Below, in pieces: positions 28,513-36,141 of a stretch of DNA of 64,000 nt. The first letter of the stretch is position 1, and every line of letters starts with the position of its first letter. The translations under genes and the position numbers were made by a program. The stretch spans positions 248,001 through 312,000 of the forward strand of contig NZ_FNSC01000001.1 of NCBI RefSeq assembly GCF_900105355.1. Reading direction: 5' to 3'. The notes below the pieces were generated by a model, which worked only from the letters and a program-made list of their open reading frames with translations, had not been told where the DNA came from and ran no database searches. The stretch is from Pseudomonas anguilliseptica (GTDB taxonomy: Bacteria; Pseudomonadota; Gammaproteobacteria; Pseudomonadales; Pseudomonadaceae).

Positions 28513-28957
28513 TCGTGCAACGCTTGGTAGGGGTTCCCCCTCGCCCGTTCCGGGCTACCCCAACCGCATGAATTTCACCTAATCCACAGCTAGAAGCCCC
28601 GTCGCCGTGACATTCGTCCCGGACAACGGCCAAGGGCTCGCCCTTGCGCCCTAAAGGGCTATCCCCCACGACCTGACGTGCTTTACCTACGGGACCAACC
28701 ACCGAATAAACCTGACGTGATTCAACGGATGCGGAAAAGCGGGTGATCAATGAGGTGGTTGGTTCTAGATTGGCGGCAGAGCATGATTCAGCGACACGCC
28801 GGATAGACGCGTCTAAGGCGTCATCGAGCAGCTCAACACCTTCTTGCATGCCCTGGAGAGCCAGCACGGAGGCAAACACACCACCGAGCGCGAATGGCAG
28901 CGACCAGTGCCAGAGCAGGGCCACCAGATAGCGGCCAACGCAGAAGGAGGCTTTCAT
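28487..28957 (-). CDS. Phage protein with N-terminal membrane segment, unknown
   Basis: The 156-residue protein begins MKASFCVGRYLVALLWHW followed by LPFALGGVFASVLAL, one membrane segment or signal. An acidic helix (GVELLDDALDASIRRVAESC) and a Gly/Arg-rich tail come next. It sits 4 bases after the preceding gene stop. I recognise no family. The C-terminal third is low in hydrophobic residues, and its frame is less certain. Confidence 0.5.
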   Translation of the reverse strand: MKASFCVGRYLVALLWHWSLPFALGGVFASVLALQGMQEGVELLDDALDASIRRVAESCSAANLEPTTSLITRFSASVESRQVYSVVGPVGKARQVVGDSPLGRKGEPLAVVRDECHGDGASSCGLGEIHAVGVARNGRGGTPTKRCTNVQKRRCI

Positions 28958-28961
28958 GCGC

Positions 28962-29297
28962 TCACCCCGTCAGCTCGAAAGGTTCGTGCAGCGGGACGAA
29001 AGGCACCGGCTTGCCGATGTTGGCCACAACGCTCCAATACTTGGGCGGGCGGTCGCTTGGCGTGTGTTTCGCGCAGGTAAAGGCCGGTGTTATTTCCCAC
29101 TGGGACAGCAAGGGCGTCCAGGCACCAGCGACGAGGCGCATTTTGAGTGTGCGTACGGGTCGGGCAAACGCGGGGCGGCATTGGTCGCAGGGTGTGGACG
29201 GGCAAGGATCGGGCTTGGCCATCTCGATCTTTGACCAGCAGACAGAGCAGTCGCAGTTCTCGGCGTGCTGCAGGTTGCTGTATCTGGATGGCGTCAT
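28962..29297 (-). CDS. Cysteine-rich early phage protein, unknown
   Basis: The 111-residue protein has cysteines in HAENCDCSVCW (residues 11-21) and CPSTPCDQC (about 32-40), suggesting one or two metal sites. The C-terminal half is enriched in Pro and Val. An overlapping longer frame at 28954-29340 has the arginine-rich composition of an out-of-frame shadow, so this frame is preferred. Small cysteine-rich proteins are common in the early region of Pseudomonas filamentous phages. The role is unknown. Confidence 0.6.
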   Translation of the reverse strand: MTPSRYSNLQHAENCDCSVCWSKIEMAKPDPCPSTPCDQCRPAFARPVRTLKMRLVAGAWTPLLSQWEITPAFTCAKHTPSDRPPKYWSVVANIGKPVPFVPLHEPFELTG

Positions 29298-29336
29298 AGG
29301 TCATACCCTCGCCTGGCAGACTGCGAATGATGGAAA

Positions 29337-29576
29337 TCATTTACGAACACCGAGCCAGAACGCCGAAAACGTGCGAACGCCTACAAACACAGCGAAAGCG
29401 GACGCGGGGATAAAGGCTAGAAATGCAGGGAAAGGATCAGCCTCAACCTGAAACCAAACGAGAGTGAACATGTGAATAAAGAGGCTAACCATCGCCAGAT
29501 AAGCGCAAATCCAAAACAAGGCGATACACAGCCCCTTAAGGTGCTTAGGCGCAAGGAATCCGAAAGCCTTACTCAT
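29337..29576 (-). CDS. Two-membrane-segment phage protein, unknown
   Basis: The start at 29576 gives 79 residues (MSKAFGFLAPKHLKGLC) with two hydrophobic segments, ALFWICAYLAMVSLFIHMF and FLAFIPASAFAVFVGVRTF. Its ATG lies 8 bases inside the end of the upstream regulator gene, so the pair is probably coupled. No family is recognised. Immunity or superinfection exclusion is possible but unproven. Confidence 0.6.
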   Translation of the reverse strand: MSKAFGFLAPKHLKGLCIALFWICAYLAMVSLFIHMFTLVWFQVEADPFPAFLAFIPASAFAVFVGVRTFSAFWLGVRK

Positions 29577-29850
29577 CGCTGTAATCCCCCTGAGCAAAGA
29601 TGGTTTTGCCTTTGGCAAGATCAGAACGAATGGCAGCTAGATTGACGAGGCGAGGACGGCCAATCTTGACGCTAGGGACGGTGCCAGCCTGCACCCAAGA
29701 TTTAACAGTGTCCTGGGTGACGCCAACCATGGCGGCGAAAATATCCAGGCTGCAAAACAAAGCATTGCGACAGTCCAGATACACGACACGCTTGCCATCG
29801 AGGTCAAAACTCACATCGAACGGCGGTTGCTCCAAATGCTGCGTTGTCAT
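29569..29850 (-). CDS. Phage helix-turn-helix regulator (early-operon or Cox-like)
   Basis: With the start at 29850 (MTTQHLEQPPFDVSFDLDGK) the protein has 93 residues. The segment LDIFAAMVGVTQDTVKSWVQAG is a helix-turn-helix, followed by a wing-like TVPSVKIGRPRLVNLAAI, as in excisionase or MerR-type DNA-binding domains. It is the first gene of the leftward phage operon and divergent from a repressor-like gene, with an operator array between them. It may be both an excisionase and an antirepressor, as Cox or Apl proteins are. Confidence 0.7.
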   Translation of the reverse strand: MTTQHLEQPPFDVSFDLDGKRVVYLDCRNALFCSLDIFAAMVGVTQDTVKSWVQAGTVPSVKIGRPRLVNLAAIRSDLAKGKTIFAQGDYSDE

Positions 29851-29906
29851 TCCCTTCCCCCTGCGTGCCAAAAGCTCATAAACTGTCAATTAAGGGTGTT
29901 TCGAAA

Positions 29907-29974
29907 TGACGAAATATTCGTCATTTGCAAGCACTATACATGACGTAATATTCGTCGTGTTGAAATATTCGTCA
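29907..29974. promoter_or_regulatory. Operator array with 17-bp period at the phage genetic switch
   Basis: Three 17-bp sites share the dyad core GAAATATTCGTC: TGACGAAATATTCGTCA (29907-29923), TGACGTAATATTCGTCG (29941-29957) and TGTTGAAATATTCGTCA (29958-29974). They are separated by exact multiples of 17 bases, with one unrelated 17-base slot between the first and second. The array lies between the divergent regulator and repressor genes, where repressor binding would control both. Confidence 0.85.
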
Positions 29975-29995
29975 CTTAATAGACAGATTTGGAAT

Positions 29996-30268
29996 ATGGA
30001 AGACAGGCTTAGAGAGGTAGTTAGGCATATAGGGCCATCGACCTTGGCCAAAAGCACTTCTATCGACGACCGTCGAAGATGGCAGACAGTTGCGACTGAC
30101 GTGAGAACAAAGACGAGGGTAGAAGACCTATCAGCACTGCTGGACGCATACCCGCAATACGAGCTTTACATCATTCGTGGGAAGGTTGATCCAGGGAAAG
30201 GCCAGATAAGCCCAAGCTACACCGAAGCAGACATAAAATTGGAAGAACCAAAAACGGGCAGCAGATAA
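29996..30268 (+). CDS. Phage repressor-like protein
   Basis: The ATG at 29996 gives 90 residues. LREVVRHIGPSTLAKSTSID reads as a helix-turn-helix in which GPSTLAK resembles an XRE turn, and KTRVEDLSALLDAYPQYELYIIRG resembles the C-terminal part of small phage repressors. It is divergent from the leftward phage operon and faces the operator array, so it is the likely immunity repressor. An upstream in-frame start at 29906 would run through the operators and is less likely. Confidence 0.65.
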   Translation: MEDRLREVVRHIGPSTLAKSTSIDDRRRWQTVATDVRTKTRVEDLSALLDAYPQYELYIIRGKVDPGKGQISPSYTEADIKLEEPKTGSR

Positions 30269-30315
30269 CGGAAGTCGTGGCCCAGCGATGGTTCGCAAGG
30301 AAAAGGGATAATTAA

Positions 30316-30879
30316 ATGAAAGCTGACCGAGACGATGCGCCCCAATACTTTCAAAGAATAAGCCAAAGAAAAGGCATCGCCTCAGTTATCCCCTGGCTAA
30401 TAGGCACAATCGTCACAGCAGGATCGCTACACATATTGAGTAACGTGGTGCTTCAAGACACGGTGCAAAATTTGGCAAGCCAGAAGCCAAAACCCAAAGA
30501 AACACCACAACCTATCGCAGAAATTTACAAACCAGAGCCAGCGAAAGTAAGCAGCCAAGACTGGGAAAAAATCGTAGAAGAACAAGCGAAACTTGATGCA
30601 GCACGCCAAGCGCAAAATAGGCAGGCTCAATCGCAGAAGATCCAAGAAGAGCAAGAAGAGCAAGAAAGAAAAGCAAACGCTGCAATATCAATTTTAAATG
30701 CCCAGAATTTTGGCGAAGGCGTAACCGAACAAACGCAGGCAAAGACGGACAGAACGAGGCCAAAAGAAATAGTGGTAGTAGGGACAGAAAAAAGAAAAAG
30801 CAGATATTGCCCAGGCGGCGAAGGCAGCCTAATGAGAAGGAACTGCAAAGCTGCTGTCGAGCTGAACAGCAGAAACTAA
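30316..30879 (+). CDS. Membrane-anchored coiled-coil cargo protein of the prophage, unknown
   Basis: The 187-residue protein has a short cytoplasmic N-terminus, a membrane segment (IASVIPWLIGTIVTAGSLHIL, about 20-41), a Pro/Lys-rich stretch (KPKPKETPQPIAEIYKPEP) and a charged Gln/Glu coiled coil (about 85-125). A C-terminal tail contains two cysteines (RYCPGGEGSLMRRNCKAA). The layout is TonB-like but no TonB motif is present. It is transcribed away from the phage operon, directly after the repressor, and is AT-rich relative to the backbone. That is the position of lysogen-expressed cargo. The function is unknown. Confidence 0.65.
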   Translation: MKADRDDAPQYFQRISQRKGIASVIPWLIGTIVTAGSLHILSNVVLQDTVQNLASQKPKPKETPQPIAEIYKPEPAKVSSQDWEKIVEEQAKLDAARQAQNRQAQSQKIQEEQEEQERKANAAISILNAQNFGEGVTEQTQAKTDRTRPKEIVVVGTEKRKSRYCPGGEGSLMRRNCKAAVELNSRN

Positions 30880-30997
30880 AGGTGTCCCAAAACCTACACA
30901 GCTATACCCTTGCCGAAGGTTTGCGAAGCTAAAGGCCCGCTGAAAGCCTTGTTTTAGAAGGCTATGACGCTTAACCACGGCTAGTGCAAAATTTTCT

Positions 30998-31055
30998 TAA
31001 TGCTGGGGTCCGGGGTTCAAGTCCCTGCGTAGCCACCAAACAAAACAAGGGTTTA
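30998..31055 (+). repeat. Prophage attachment repeat, right
   Basis: It is identical to 21690-21747. It represents the original chromosomal 3' half of tRNA-Met displaced by integration. A functional-looking terminator follows at about 31047-31076, with one base pair swapped relative to the left copy. Confidence 0.95.
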
Positions 31056-31099
31056 CCGAAAGGTAAGCCCTTTTTTGTTTTCCGGGCAGATCACTCCCA

Positions 31100-32008
31100 T
31101 TAACGCATCTTAACTGCGCCGTACGTACCAAGGAGTAGGCCGGTAAAGATCAGCGTTGCGCCAAGCCAGTGATAAGACTGCAAGCCCTCCCCCAACAGCA
31201 GCCAACCCAATACGGCGGTAAATACCGGCATCAAGTAGTTTGAAAGTGCCGCCTTGGCAGCGCCGAGTATGCGGATGGCATGGTTCCAGGCCAGATAAGC
31301 GAGCAGTGAGGCGAAGATGGCGGTATAGCCGATGGCAGCCAGGTTGTGCGGCGTCACGCTGAAGTGTGCGCCCTGGGCCAGTTCATACAAGTAGAACGGC
31401 AGAATCAGCGGTACGCCCAGCAGCATCAGCACGCCAAGCAGGGCCAGTGGCGGAATCGGCGGCAGGTGAGCCGACCAGCGCCGTAGCAGCAATGAGTAGA
31501 GAGCCCAGTCGGCCACTGCCAGCAGCATGATCAGGTCGCCCCGATTGAACGCCAAACCGCTGAGGCTGGCCCAGCTGCCTTTGCTGATCAGCACCAGCAG
31601 TCCGCCTGCGGCCACAGCCATACCCCACCAGGCGCGCCGGTGCGGCCACTCGCCGAGCAGCAGGCCGGCGCCGATAAAGGTCATCAACGGCAGGCAGGTG
31701 TTGACCAGGGTGATATTGATCGCTGCGGTGGTTTGCGCGGCGGCGTAGAGCAGGCTGTTGTAGCCCGCGATACCGATGCCGGCGAGCACCAGCAAACGCC
31801 AGCCGGCCGCACGCAATGCTGCGCGGTGCTGCCACAGCGGCTTGGCCACGAAGGGCAGCAACAGAACTAGCGCCAGGCTCCAGCGCCAGAATGACAGGGC
31901 AAACGGCGGGATTTCGCCGGCAAACGCCCGTGCCACCAGGGCATTGCCGGACCAGCACAGCGTCGCCAGCAGCAAACCGGCCAGCGCGATACGCACGGAG
32001 GATCGCAT
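31100..32008 (-). CDS. EamA/DMT-superfamily transporter
   Basis: The 302-residue protein has about ten membrane helices in two homologous EamA halves. LLATLCWSGNALVARAF and PPFALSFWRWSLALVLLLPF mark the first half, and FASLLAYLAWNHAIRILGAAKAALSNYLMPVF the second. Substrates of this family are metabolites or amino acids, and the substrate here cannot be told. It starts 3 bases after the carbonic anhydrase stop, so the two are likely co-transcribed. Confidence 0.9.
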   Translation of the reverse strand: MRSSVRIALAGLLLATLCWSGNALVARAFAGEIPPFALSFWRWSLALVLLLPFVAKPLWQHRAALRAAGWRLLVLAGIGIAGYNSLLYAAAQTTAAINITLVNTCLPLMTFIGAGLLLGEWPHRRAWWGMAVAAGGLLVLISKGSWASLSGLAFNRGDLIMLLAVADWALYSLLLRRWSAHLPPIPPLALLGVLMLLGVPLILPFYLYELAQGAHFSVTPHNLAAIGYTAIFASLLAYLAWNHAIRILGAAKAALSNYLMPVFTAVLGWLLLGEGLQSYHWLGATLIFTGLLLGTYGAVKMR

Positions 32009-32011
32009 GCC

Positions 32012-32656
32012 TCAGCTCTGCCCGAGGGGGCGCAGGCGGTATTGCGGTGGCAGCTGCTCCATGCCGCTGACAGTGACGTTGAGGTTCTTCCAGCGGCCAT
32101 CCTTGATGCCGTAGATACAGCCATGCACCGCCAGCGGTTGGCCACGATGCCAGGCGTTCTGCACGATGGTGGTGTGGCTGACGTTCGCCACTTGCTGAAT
32201 CACGTTGAGTTCGCAGAGGCGGTCAACCTGCTCTTCCTCGCTGGGCAACTGCGCCAGGTATTCGCGGTGCTCGTAGTAGAGGTCGCGAATGCTGCGCAGC
32301 CAGCCGTCGATCAGGCCGAACTGGGTGTCCTGCATGGATGCGCGCACGCCGCCGCAGCCGTAATGGCCGGTGACCAGGATATGTTTGACCTTGAGCACAT
32401 CGACCGCGTACTGGATCACCGACAGGCAGTTGAGGTCGGTGTGCAGCACCACGTTGGCGACGTTGCGATGGACGAACAGATCGCCCGGCAACAGGCCGAC
32501 AATCTCGTTGGCCGGCACCCGCGCATCGGAGCAGCCGATCCACAGGTACTCGGGCACCTGCTGCTGGGCCAGCTTGGCGAAGAACTCGGGATCTTCTTCC
32601 TTGATCGCTTCGGCCCAACGCGCGTTGTTGTCGAAGAGGTGCTGTAGATCGCTCAT
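32012..32656 (-). CDS. can: Beta-class carbonic anhydrase
   Basis: This enzyme interconverts CO2 and bicarbonate. The 214-residue protein has the zinc ligands of the beta class: WIGCSDARVPANEIVGLLPG (Cys with the Asp-Arg dyad) and VTGHYGCGGV (His and Cys). Its length and the C-terminal helix are typical of E. coli Can. It is upstream of and nearly contiguous with the EamA gene. Confidence 0.96.
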   Translation of the reverse strand: MSDLQHLFDNNARWAEAIKEEDPEFFAKLAQQQVPEYLWIGCSDARVPANEIVGLLPGDLFVHRNVANVVLHTDLNCLSVIQYAVDVLKVKHILVTGHYGCGGVRASMQDTQFGLIDGWLRSIRDLYYEHREYLAQLPSEEEQVDRLCELNVIQQVANVSHTTIVQNAWHRGQPLAVHGCIYGIKDGRWKNLNVTVSGMEQLPPQYRLRPLGQS

Positions 32657-32758
32657 GCTTCACTCCCGGATTCGTCGATGCGCACCATAGGAGCGCCACG
32701 GGCTTTTGACAAGCAAGGGTTAGTCGCCGTCACAGCAAACGGGCGACAGCGAACTTGA

Positions 32759-34669
32759 TCAGGCGCGGCGGCGCCGCAACAACCAGAAAATCAGCAGCAC
32801 GCCCGCCAATAGCACCAGGCTCACGCCCCATTGCAGCGGCCCGGCATAGCGGTACAGCTCGGCCGGCTGCAGACTGGGCACACGCAGCATGCGTTGCTCG
32901 GCGGCCGCGCCCTGGGTCGGGATATCAGCCAGGCCGTCGCCGTCCAGATCGGGCAGACCGCGAATATGGTCGAGCAGGCCCTGCCACTCTTTATATTCCT
33001 GCACACCAGGCTGCTGCGGATCAGCATCGATAATCGCATCCTTGATCGCCGCCAGTGGCCGGCCCTCGGCATCCTTGGGCTGCACGCTGAGCAGGCCCTT
33101 GGTCAGGTCGCTGACCAGCCAGGTGAAACTGCCGACATAGCTGGTGGCGCCGATGCTGTAGAGCCGCTGATCCGCCAGGTCCAGCGGCGTATAACCCTTG
33201 ATCGGGTCGCCCAGTTCAACCCGGCTGACCCGATCAAACGGCACGCGCCAGGGGTTGTAACTGAAGCGCAGGCCGGACACGCGCGGGTAATAGCTTTTGC
33301 TTTCACGCACCTGATAGGCCAGCAGCAGCACCTCGAGCAGGTTCTTCAACTCCTGCCCGCTGACATACACCTTGATCAGCGGATAACCCGGTGCATCATC
33401 CAGCTCACCGACGCCCAGCGGAGCGATGCGGAACAGGTCGGACACCGCCTGCACGCCATACCGACCCATGATCAGGTTGTCGCGGATAGTGCCGTTGCCA
33501 GTAAATGACACATCACTGCCCGTCGCGTGGCGCAGCGCGTCGGTAACCAGATTGCCGAGAATCGGATCGTCATGGGCGCGGCTCAGGGTCTTGTCGACCT
33601 TGGCCAGCGGCTGATCGAAGGCATATCCCTTGGGCGCCAGCATCTGCGCGCTGACCACCTGTTTGAAGTCCTCGACCTGGGCAGTCACCGCAGCGCTGCC
33701 AGCAATCTGGTCATTGATCGGGTGCAGCTGGTAATCGATAACCTGCGGCTTGCCGTCGGCTGGTAAACGCATGCGCAGCTCGCCCAGGTGCTGAATTTCG
33801 GAGCCGGCCTGCATCACGGGCGTGCGCCCATTGACCAGTACAGGCTGCGCCAAGGCCGTATGCGAGTGACCACCAACGACGATATCGATGCCCGGCACCT
33901 GTTCCACCAGCTCCACCTCTTCACCGCGCCAGCTGCCGTCCTCCTGCTGCACCACGCCCATGTGCGAAAGCAGGATGACCACCTCGGCTCCCTCCTCGCG
34001 CAACTTGGCGACCATGGCTGTGGCAGTCACTACCGGATCGGCAAAGGTCGCTGGTTTGATCATCGGGCTGACCGCCACCGCGTTGTTGCCAAGCAAACCG
34101 AACAGGCCGAAGCGGATGCCACCCTTATCGATCAACTTATATGGCGCAATGCGCCCGGCCTCGTAGTGCGCCTGCAGGCTGTCGTCTTCCTTACTCGCCG
34201 GATCGAAGCCCAGGTTGCTCGACAGCAATGGCATCAGCGCATCGCCCTTGACCTGGTGCGCCGCGCTGATCATCGCGGCCAGGCCGGCCGGGCGAAAATC
34301 GAATTCGTGGTTGCCCAGGGTCGCGGCGTCGTAGCCCAGCTCGGTCATCAGGCGCAGCTCGCCACCGGTTTCACGGGTCACGGTATGGAACAGTGTGCCC
34401 ATGCTGAAGTCGCCACCATCGAGCAGCAGCACCGGCTGCTCGCCGGCAGCGGTACGGCGTTGCTCAAGCAAGGTCGCCAGGCGCGCGACACCGCCGACCG
34501 TGTCGTCATCGCCTGTGGTCGCCGGGGAATATTCGTTGTTCGGGCCAAAGCCGAGCAGGCGTGATTGCCAGTCGTTGGTGTGCAGGATGGTAAAGCTGCG
34601 TTCGGCACTGAGGGCCTGAGCGGCGGTGAATAGGCAGAACACCGCGAGCAACAAAGCAGACAGGCGCAT
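32759..34669 (-). CDS. Membrane-anchored 5'-nucleotidase / cyclic phosphodiesterase family protein
   Basis: The 636-residue protein has a signal peptide (MRLSALLLAVFCLFTAAQALS), a metallophosphatase domain and a 5'-nucleotidase C-terminal domain (about 350-540). Metal-binding motifs are LHTNDWQSRL, LLDGGDFSMG, LGNHEFDF, ILLSHMG and VGGHSHTAL. A C-terminal membrane helix (WGVSLVLLAGVLLIFWLL) with an RRRRA tail anchors it to the inner membrane, so it should act in the periplasm on nucleotides. The exact substrate is not predictable from sequence. Confidence 0.92.
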   Translation of the reverse strand: MRLSALLLAVFCLFTAAQALSAERSFTILHTNDWQSRLLGFGPNNEYSPATTGDDDTVGGVARLATLLEQRRTAAGEQPVLLLDGGDFSMGTLFHTVTRETGGELRLMTELGYDAATLGNHEFDFRPAGLAAMISAAHQVKGDALMPLLSSNLGFDPASKEDDSLQAHYEAGRIAPYKLIDKGGIRFGLFGLLGNNAVAVSPMIKPATFADPVVTATAMVAKLREEGAEVVILLSHMGVVQQEDGSWRGEEVELVEQVPGIDIVVGGHSHTALAQPVLVNGRTPVMQAGSEIQHLGELRMRLPADGKPQVIDYQLHPINDQIAGSAAVTAQVEDFKQVVSAQMLAPKGYAFDQPLAKVDKTLSRAHDDPILGNLVTDALRHATGSDVSFTGNGTIRDNLIMGRYGVQAVSDLFRIAPLGVGELDDAPGYPLIKVYVSGQELKNLLEVLLLAYQVRESKSYYPRVSGLRFSYNPWRVPFDRVSRVELGDPIKGYTPLDLADQRLYSIGATSYVGSFTWLVSDLTKGLLSVQPKDAEGRPLAAIKDAIIDADPQQPGVQEYKEWQGLLDHIRGLPDLDGDGLADIPTQGAAAEQRMLRVPSLQPAELYRYAGPLQWGVSLVLLAGVLLIFWLLRRRRA

Positions 34670-34810
34670 GACAAATCCTTAGGGCAATGGGCCGAACACT
34701 GCTGCGGCTAAGGCAGCGCACGCCAGTATGCGACAAGCCCTGCGTCAGGTCAGCGGCGAATAGCGCCGCACGCGGTAGCCAATCGTGTCAGTACGCTGCC
34801 GGGCAAAGAC

Positions 34811-35263
34811 CTAATCGAACAGCGGGCAGACCATCACCAGAGCGTCTTCACGGCCGCCGACGGCCGGGTAGTAATCGCGGCGCCTGCCGACTTCGTTAAA
34901 GCCGTAGCGCTCGTACAGGCGGTAAGCCACCTGATTGCTCGCGCGCACTTCCAGAAAGCACTCATTAGCGCCCTGCTGCTGGGCTTGCTGCATCAGGTGC
35001 TCGAGCAGTTTCAGGCCGAGGCCGCGGCCCTGGCTTTCGGCCTTGACGGTGATATTGAGCAGGTGCGCCTCGTCCATGATGATCTGGATCACGCCGTGGC
35101 CGACCTGCTGCTCGCCCTCGAACATCACCCAGCAGTTGTAGGAGTTCAGGCTGTCGGTAAAGATGCCGCGCGTCCAGGGATGGCTGAACGCGGCGTATTC
35201 AATTTTCAGCACCGCGTCGATATCCGTCACAGTCATCGGGCGGAAGCTGATTGCATCACTCAT
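34811..35263 (-). CDS. rimI: RimI, ribosomal protein S18 alanine N-acetyltransferase
   Basis: RimI acetylates the N-terminal alanine of S18. The 150-residue GNAT protein has the acetyl-CoA loop ESQGRGLGLKLLEHLMQQA and the motif ANECFLEVRASNQVAYRLYERYGF. It follows the holD-like gene as in many gammaproteobacteria (holD-rimI), supporting both assignments. Confidence 0.95.
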   Translation of the reverse strand: MSDAISFRPMTVTDIDAVLKIEYAAFSHPWTRGIFTDSLNSYNCWVMFEGEQQVGHGVIQIIMDEAHLLNITVKAESQGRGLGLKLLEHLMQQAQQQGANECFLEVRASNQVAYRLYERYGFNEVGRRRDYYPAVGGREDALVMVCPLFD

Positions 35264-35319
35264 TCAGATTGACTCGGCAAGCGGTAGAAACCTCTGCCAA
35301 ACGGCCGGGAAAGATGTCT

Positions 35320-36141
35320 TCAATTGGCAGCCAACCAGCGCTGACGCACGCGGCGCATGGCTTGCCACAGCTCACGCTTGCGCTCGGGTTCATCCATCAG
35401 CAGTTCCAGGCCAGGCAGCGCCCAGGCAGCGCCCAGGCCCTCGACCTGCAGTTCTCGGTTATAGGCCTCGGCATCCGCCTCACCGGCAAAGCGAATCGCC
35501 GGTAGCCCCACCAGCCACAGGCAGCTGCACGGCTCCTGCTCTTCCAGCCGTGCGCCGACAAAACTCTGCACATATTCCAGCGCCGCTTGCGGCCCCTGGT
35601 CAATCTGCCCGCGCACCAGCAGCGGCCAGCGCACAGGCTCGCCGATCAGTTGCGGGCTGTCCGGCAGGCCGGCGGCGCGCAGCAGATCCTTGAGCAGCAG
35701 ATATGCCGGGTCGCGCCCTTGCAAAGGCTCGCCGGTAGGCAGTTCGACCAGCACCGCGCAGGCACCGGCGCGCAGCAATTGCAAGGCAAAGCGCGGGGGG
35801 ACGACGGACGCTGGCTGGGCTTTCACCTGCTCTTCGGTGTCAGCTGCAACAGATTCAACCTTGGCCATGCGCCCCTGAGGCGCTGGCCGCGGCACTTCGA
35901 TCTTGGGCCGAGAGACAGGAGCAGCAACGGGCGTTTCAGCAAGCGGCGGCTCATAGACCGGCGCTGCTTCAGCCACCGCCTGCGGCAAGGCAGCGGCTAC
36001 CTCCGTCTCAGGCTCGGACTCAACCAGCGGTTGCAGCAATTCAAGCCGCGAGGGTGCAGCAAATGGCAGCTCCACGCGCGGCAGCCAACTGGCCACCTGC
36101 ATGGCGCTCAGGTAGGCACGGCGGCGCAGTTCTGCGATCAA
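35320..36141 (-). CDS. holD: Probable DNA polymerase III psi subunit (HolD-like)
   Basis: The 273-residue protein has a Pro/Ala/Glu-rich N-terminal half (about 30-115) and a folded C-terminal half. The segments [45 protein letters not shown] and [22 protein letters not shown] line up by eye with E. coli psi in the same order. It lies directly before rimI, where E. coli has holD. A cryptic, longer psi has been described from P. aeruginosa, which I recall as this locus. Psi binds chi and the clamp loader. It overlaps the leuA end by four bases. The TonB-like annotation sometimes given to such Pro-rich proteins is less likely. Confidence 0.7.
   Translation of the reverse strand: MIAELRRRAYLSAMQVASWLPRVELPFAAPSRLELLQPLVESEPETEVAAALPQAVAEAAPVYEPPLAETPVAAPVSRPKIEVPRPAPQGRMAKVESVAADTEEQVKAQPASVVPPRFALQLLRAGACAVLVELPTGEPLQGRDPAYLLLKDLLRAAGLPDSPQLIGEPVRWPLLVRGQIDQGPQAALEYVQSFVGARLEEQEPCSCLWLVGLPAIRFAGEADAEAYNRELQVEGLGAAWALPGLELLMDEPERKRELWQAMRRVRQRWLAAN

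Larger units (their letters stand above)
21690..31055. mobile_element. Integrated filamentous (inovirus-like) prophage in tRNA-Met
   Basis: The element is about 9.3 kb between direct repeats in a tRNA gene. Gene order on the minus strand, reading from 29850 down, is regulator, small early genes, ssDNA-binding protein, small coat proteins, major coat, terminator, adsorption protein, DUF2523 protein, Zot, Rep and integrase. A repressor and a cargo gene are transcribed the other way. All core modules look intact, so it could still be active. Use of a tyrosine integrase next to Rep distinguishes it from XerCD-dependent filamentous phages. Confidence 0.93.

Noticed and set aside
28954..29340. A 128-residue minus-strand frame in the prophage
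   Set aside because: It overlaps the 111-residue cysteine-rich frame, which has a more natural composition; the longer one is Arg/Pro-rich shadow sequence.
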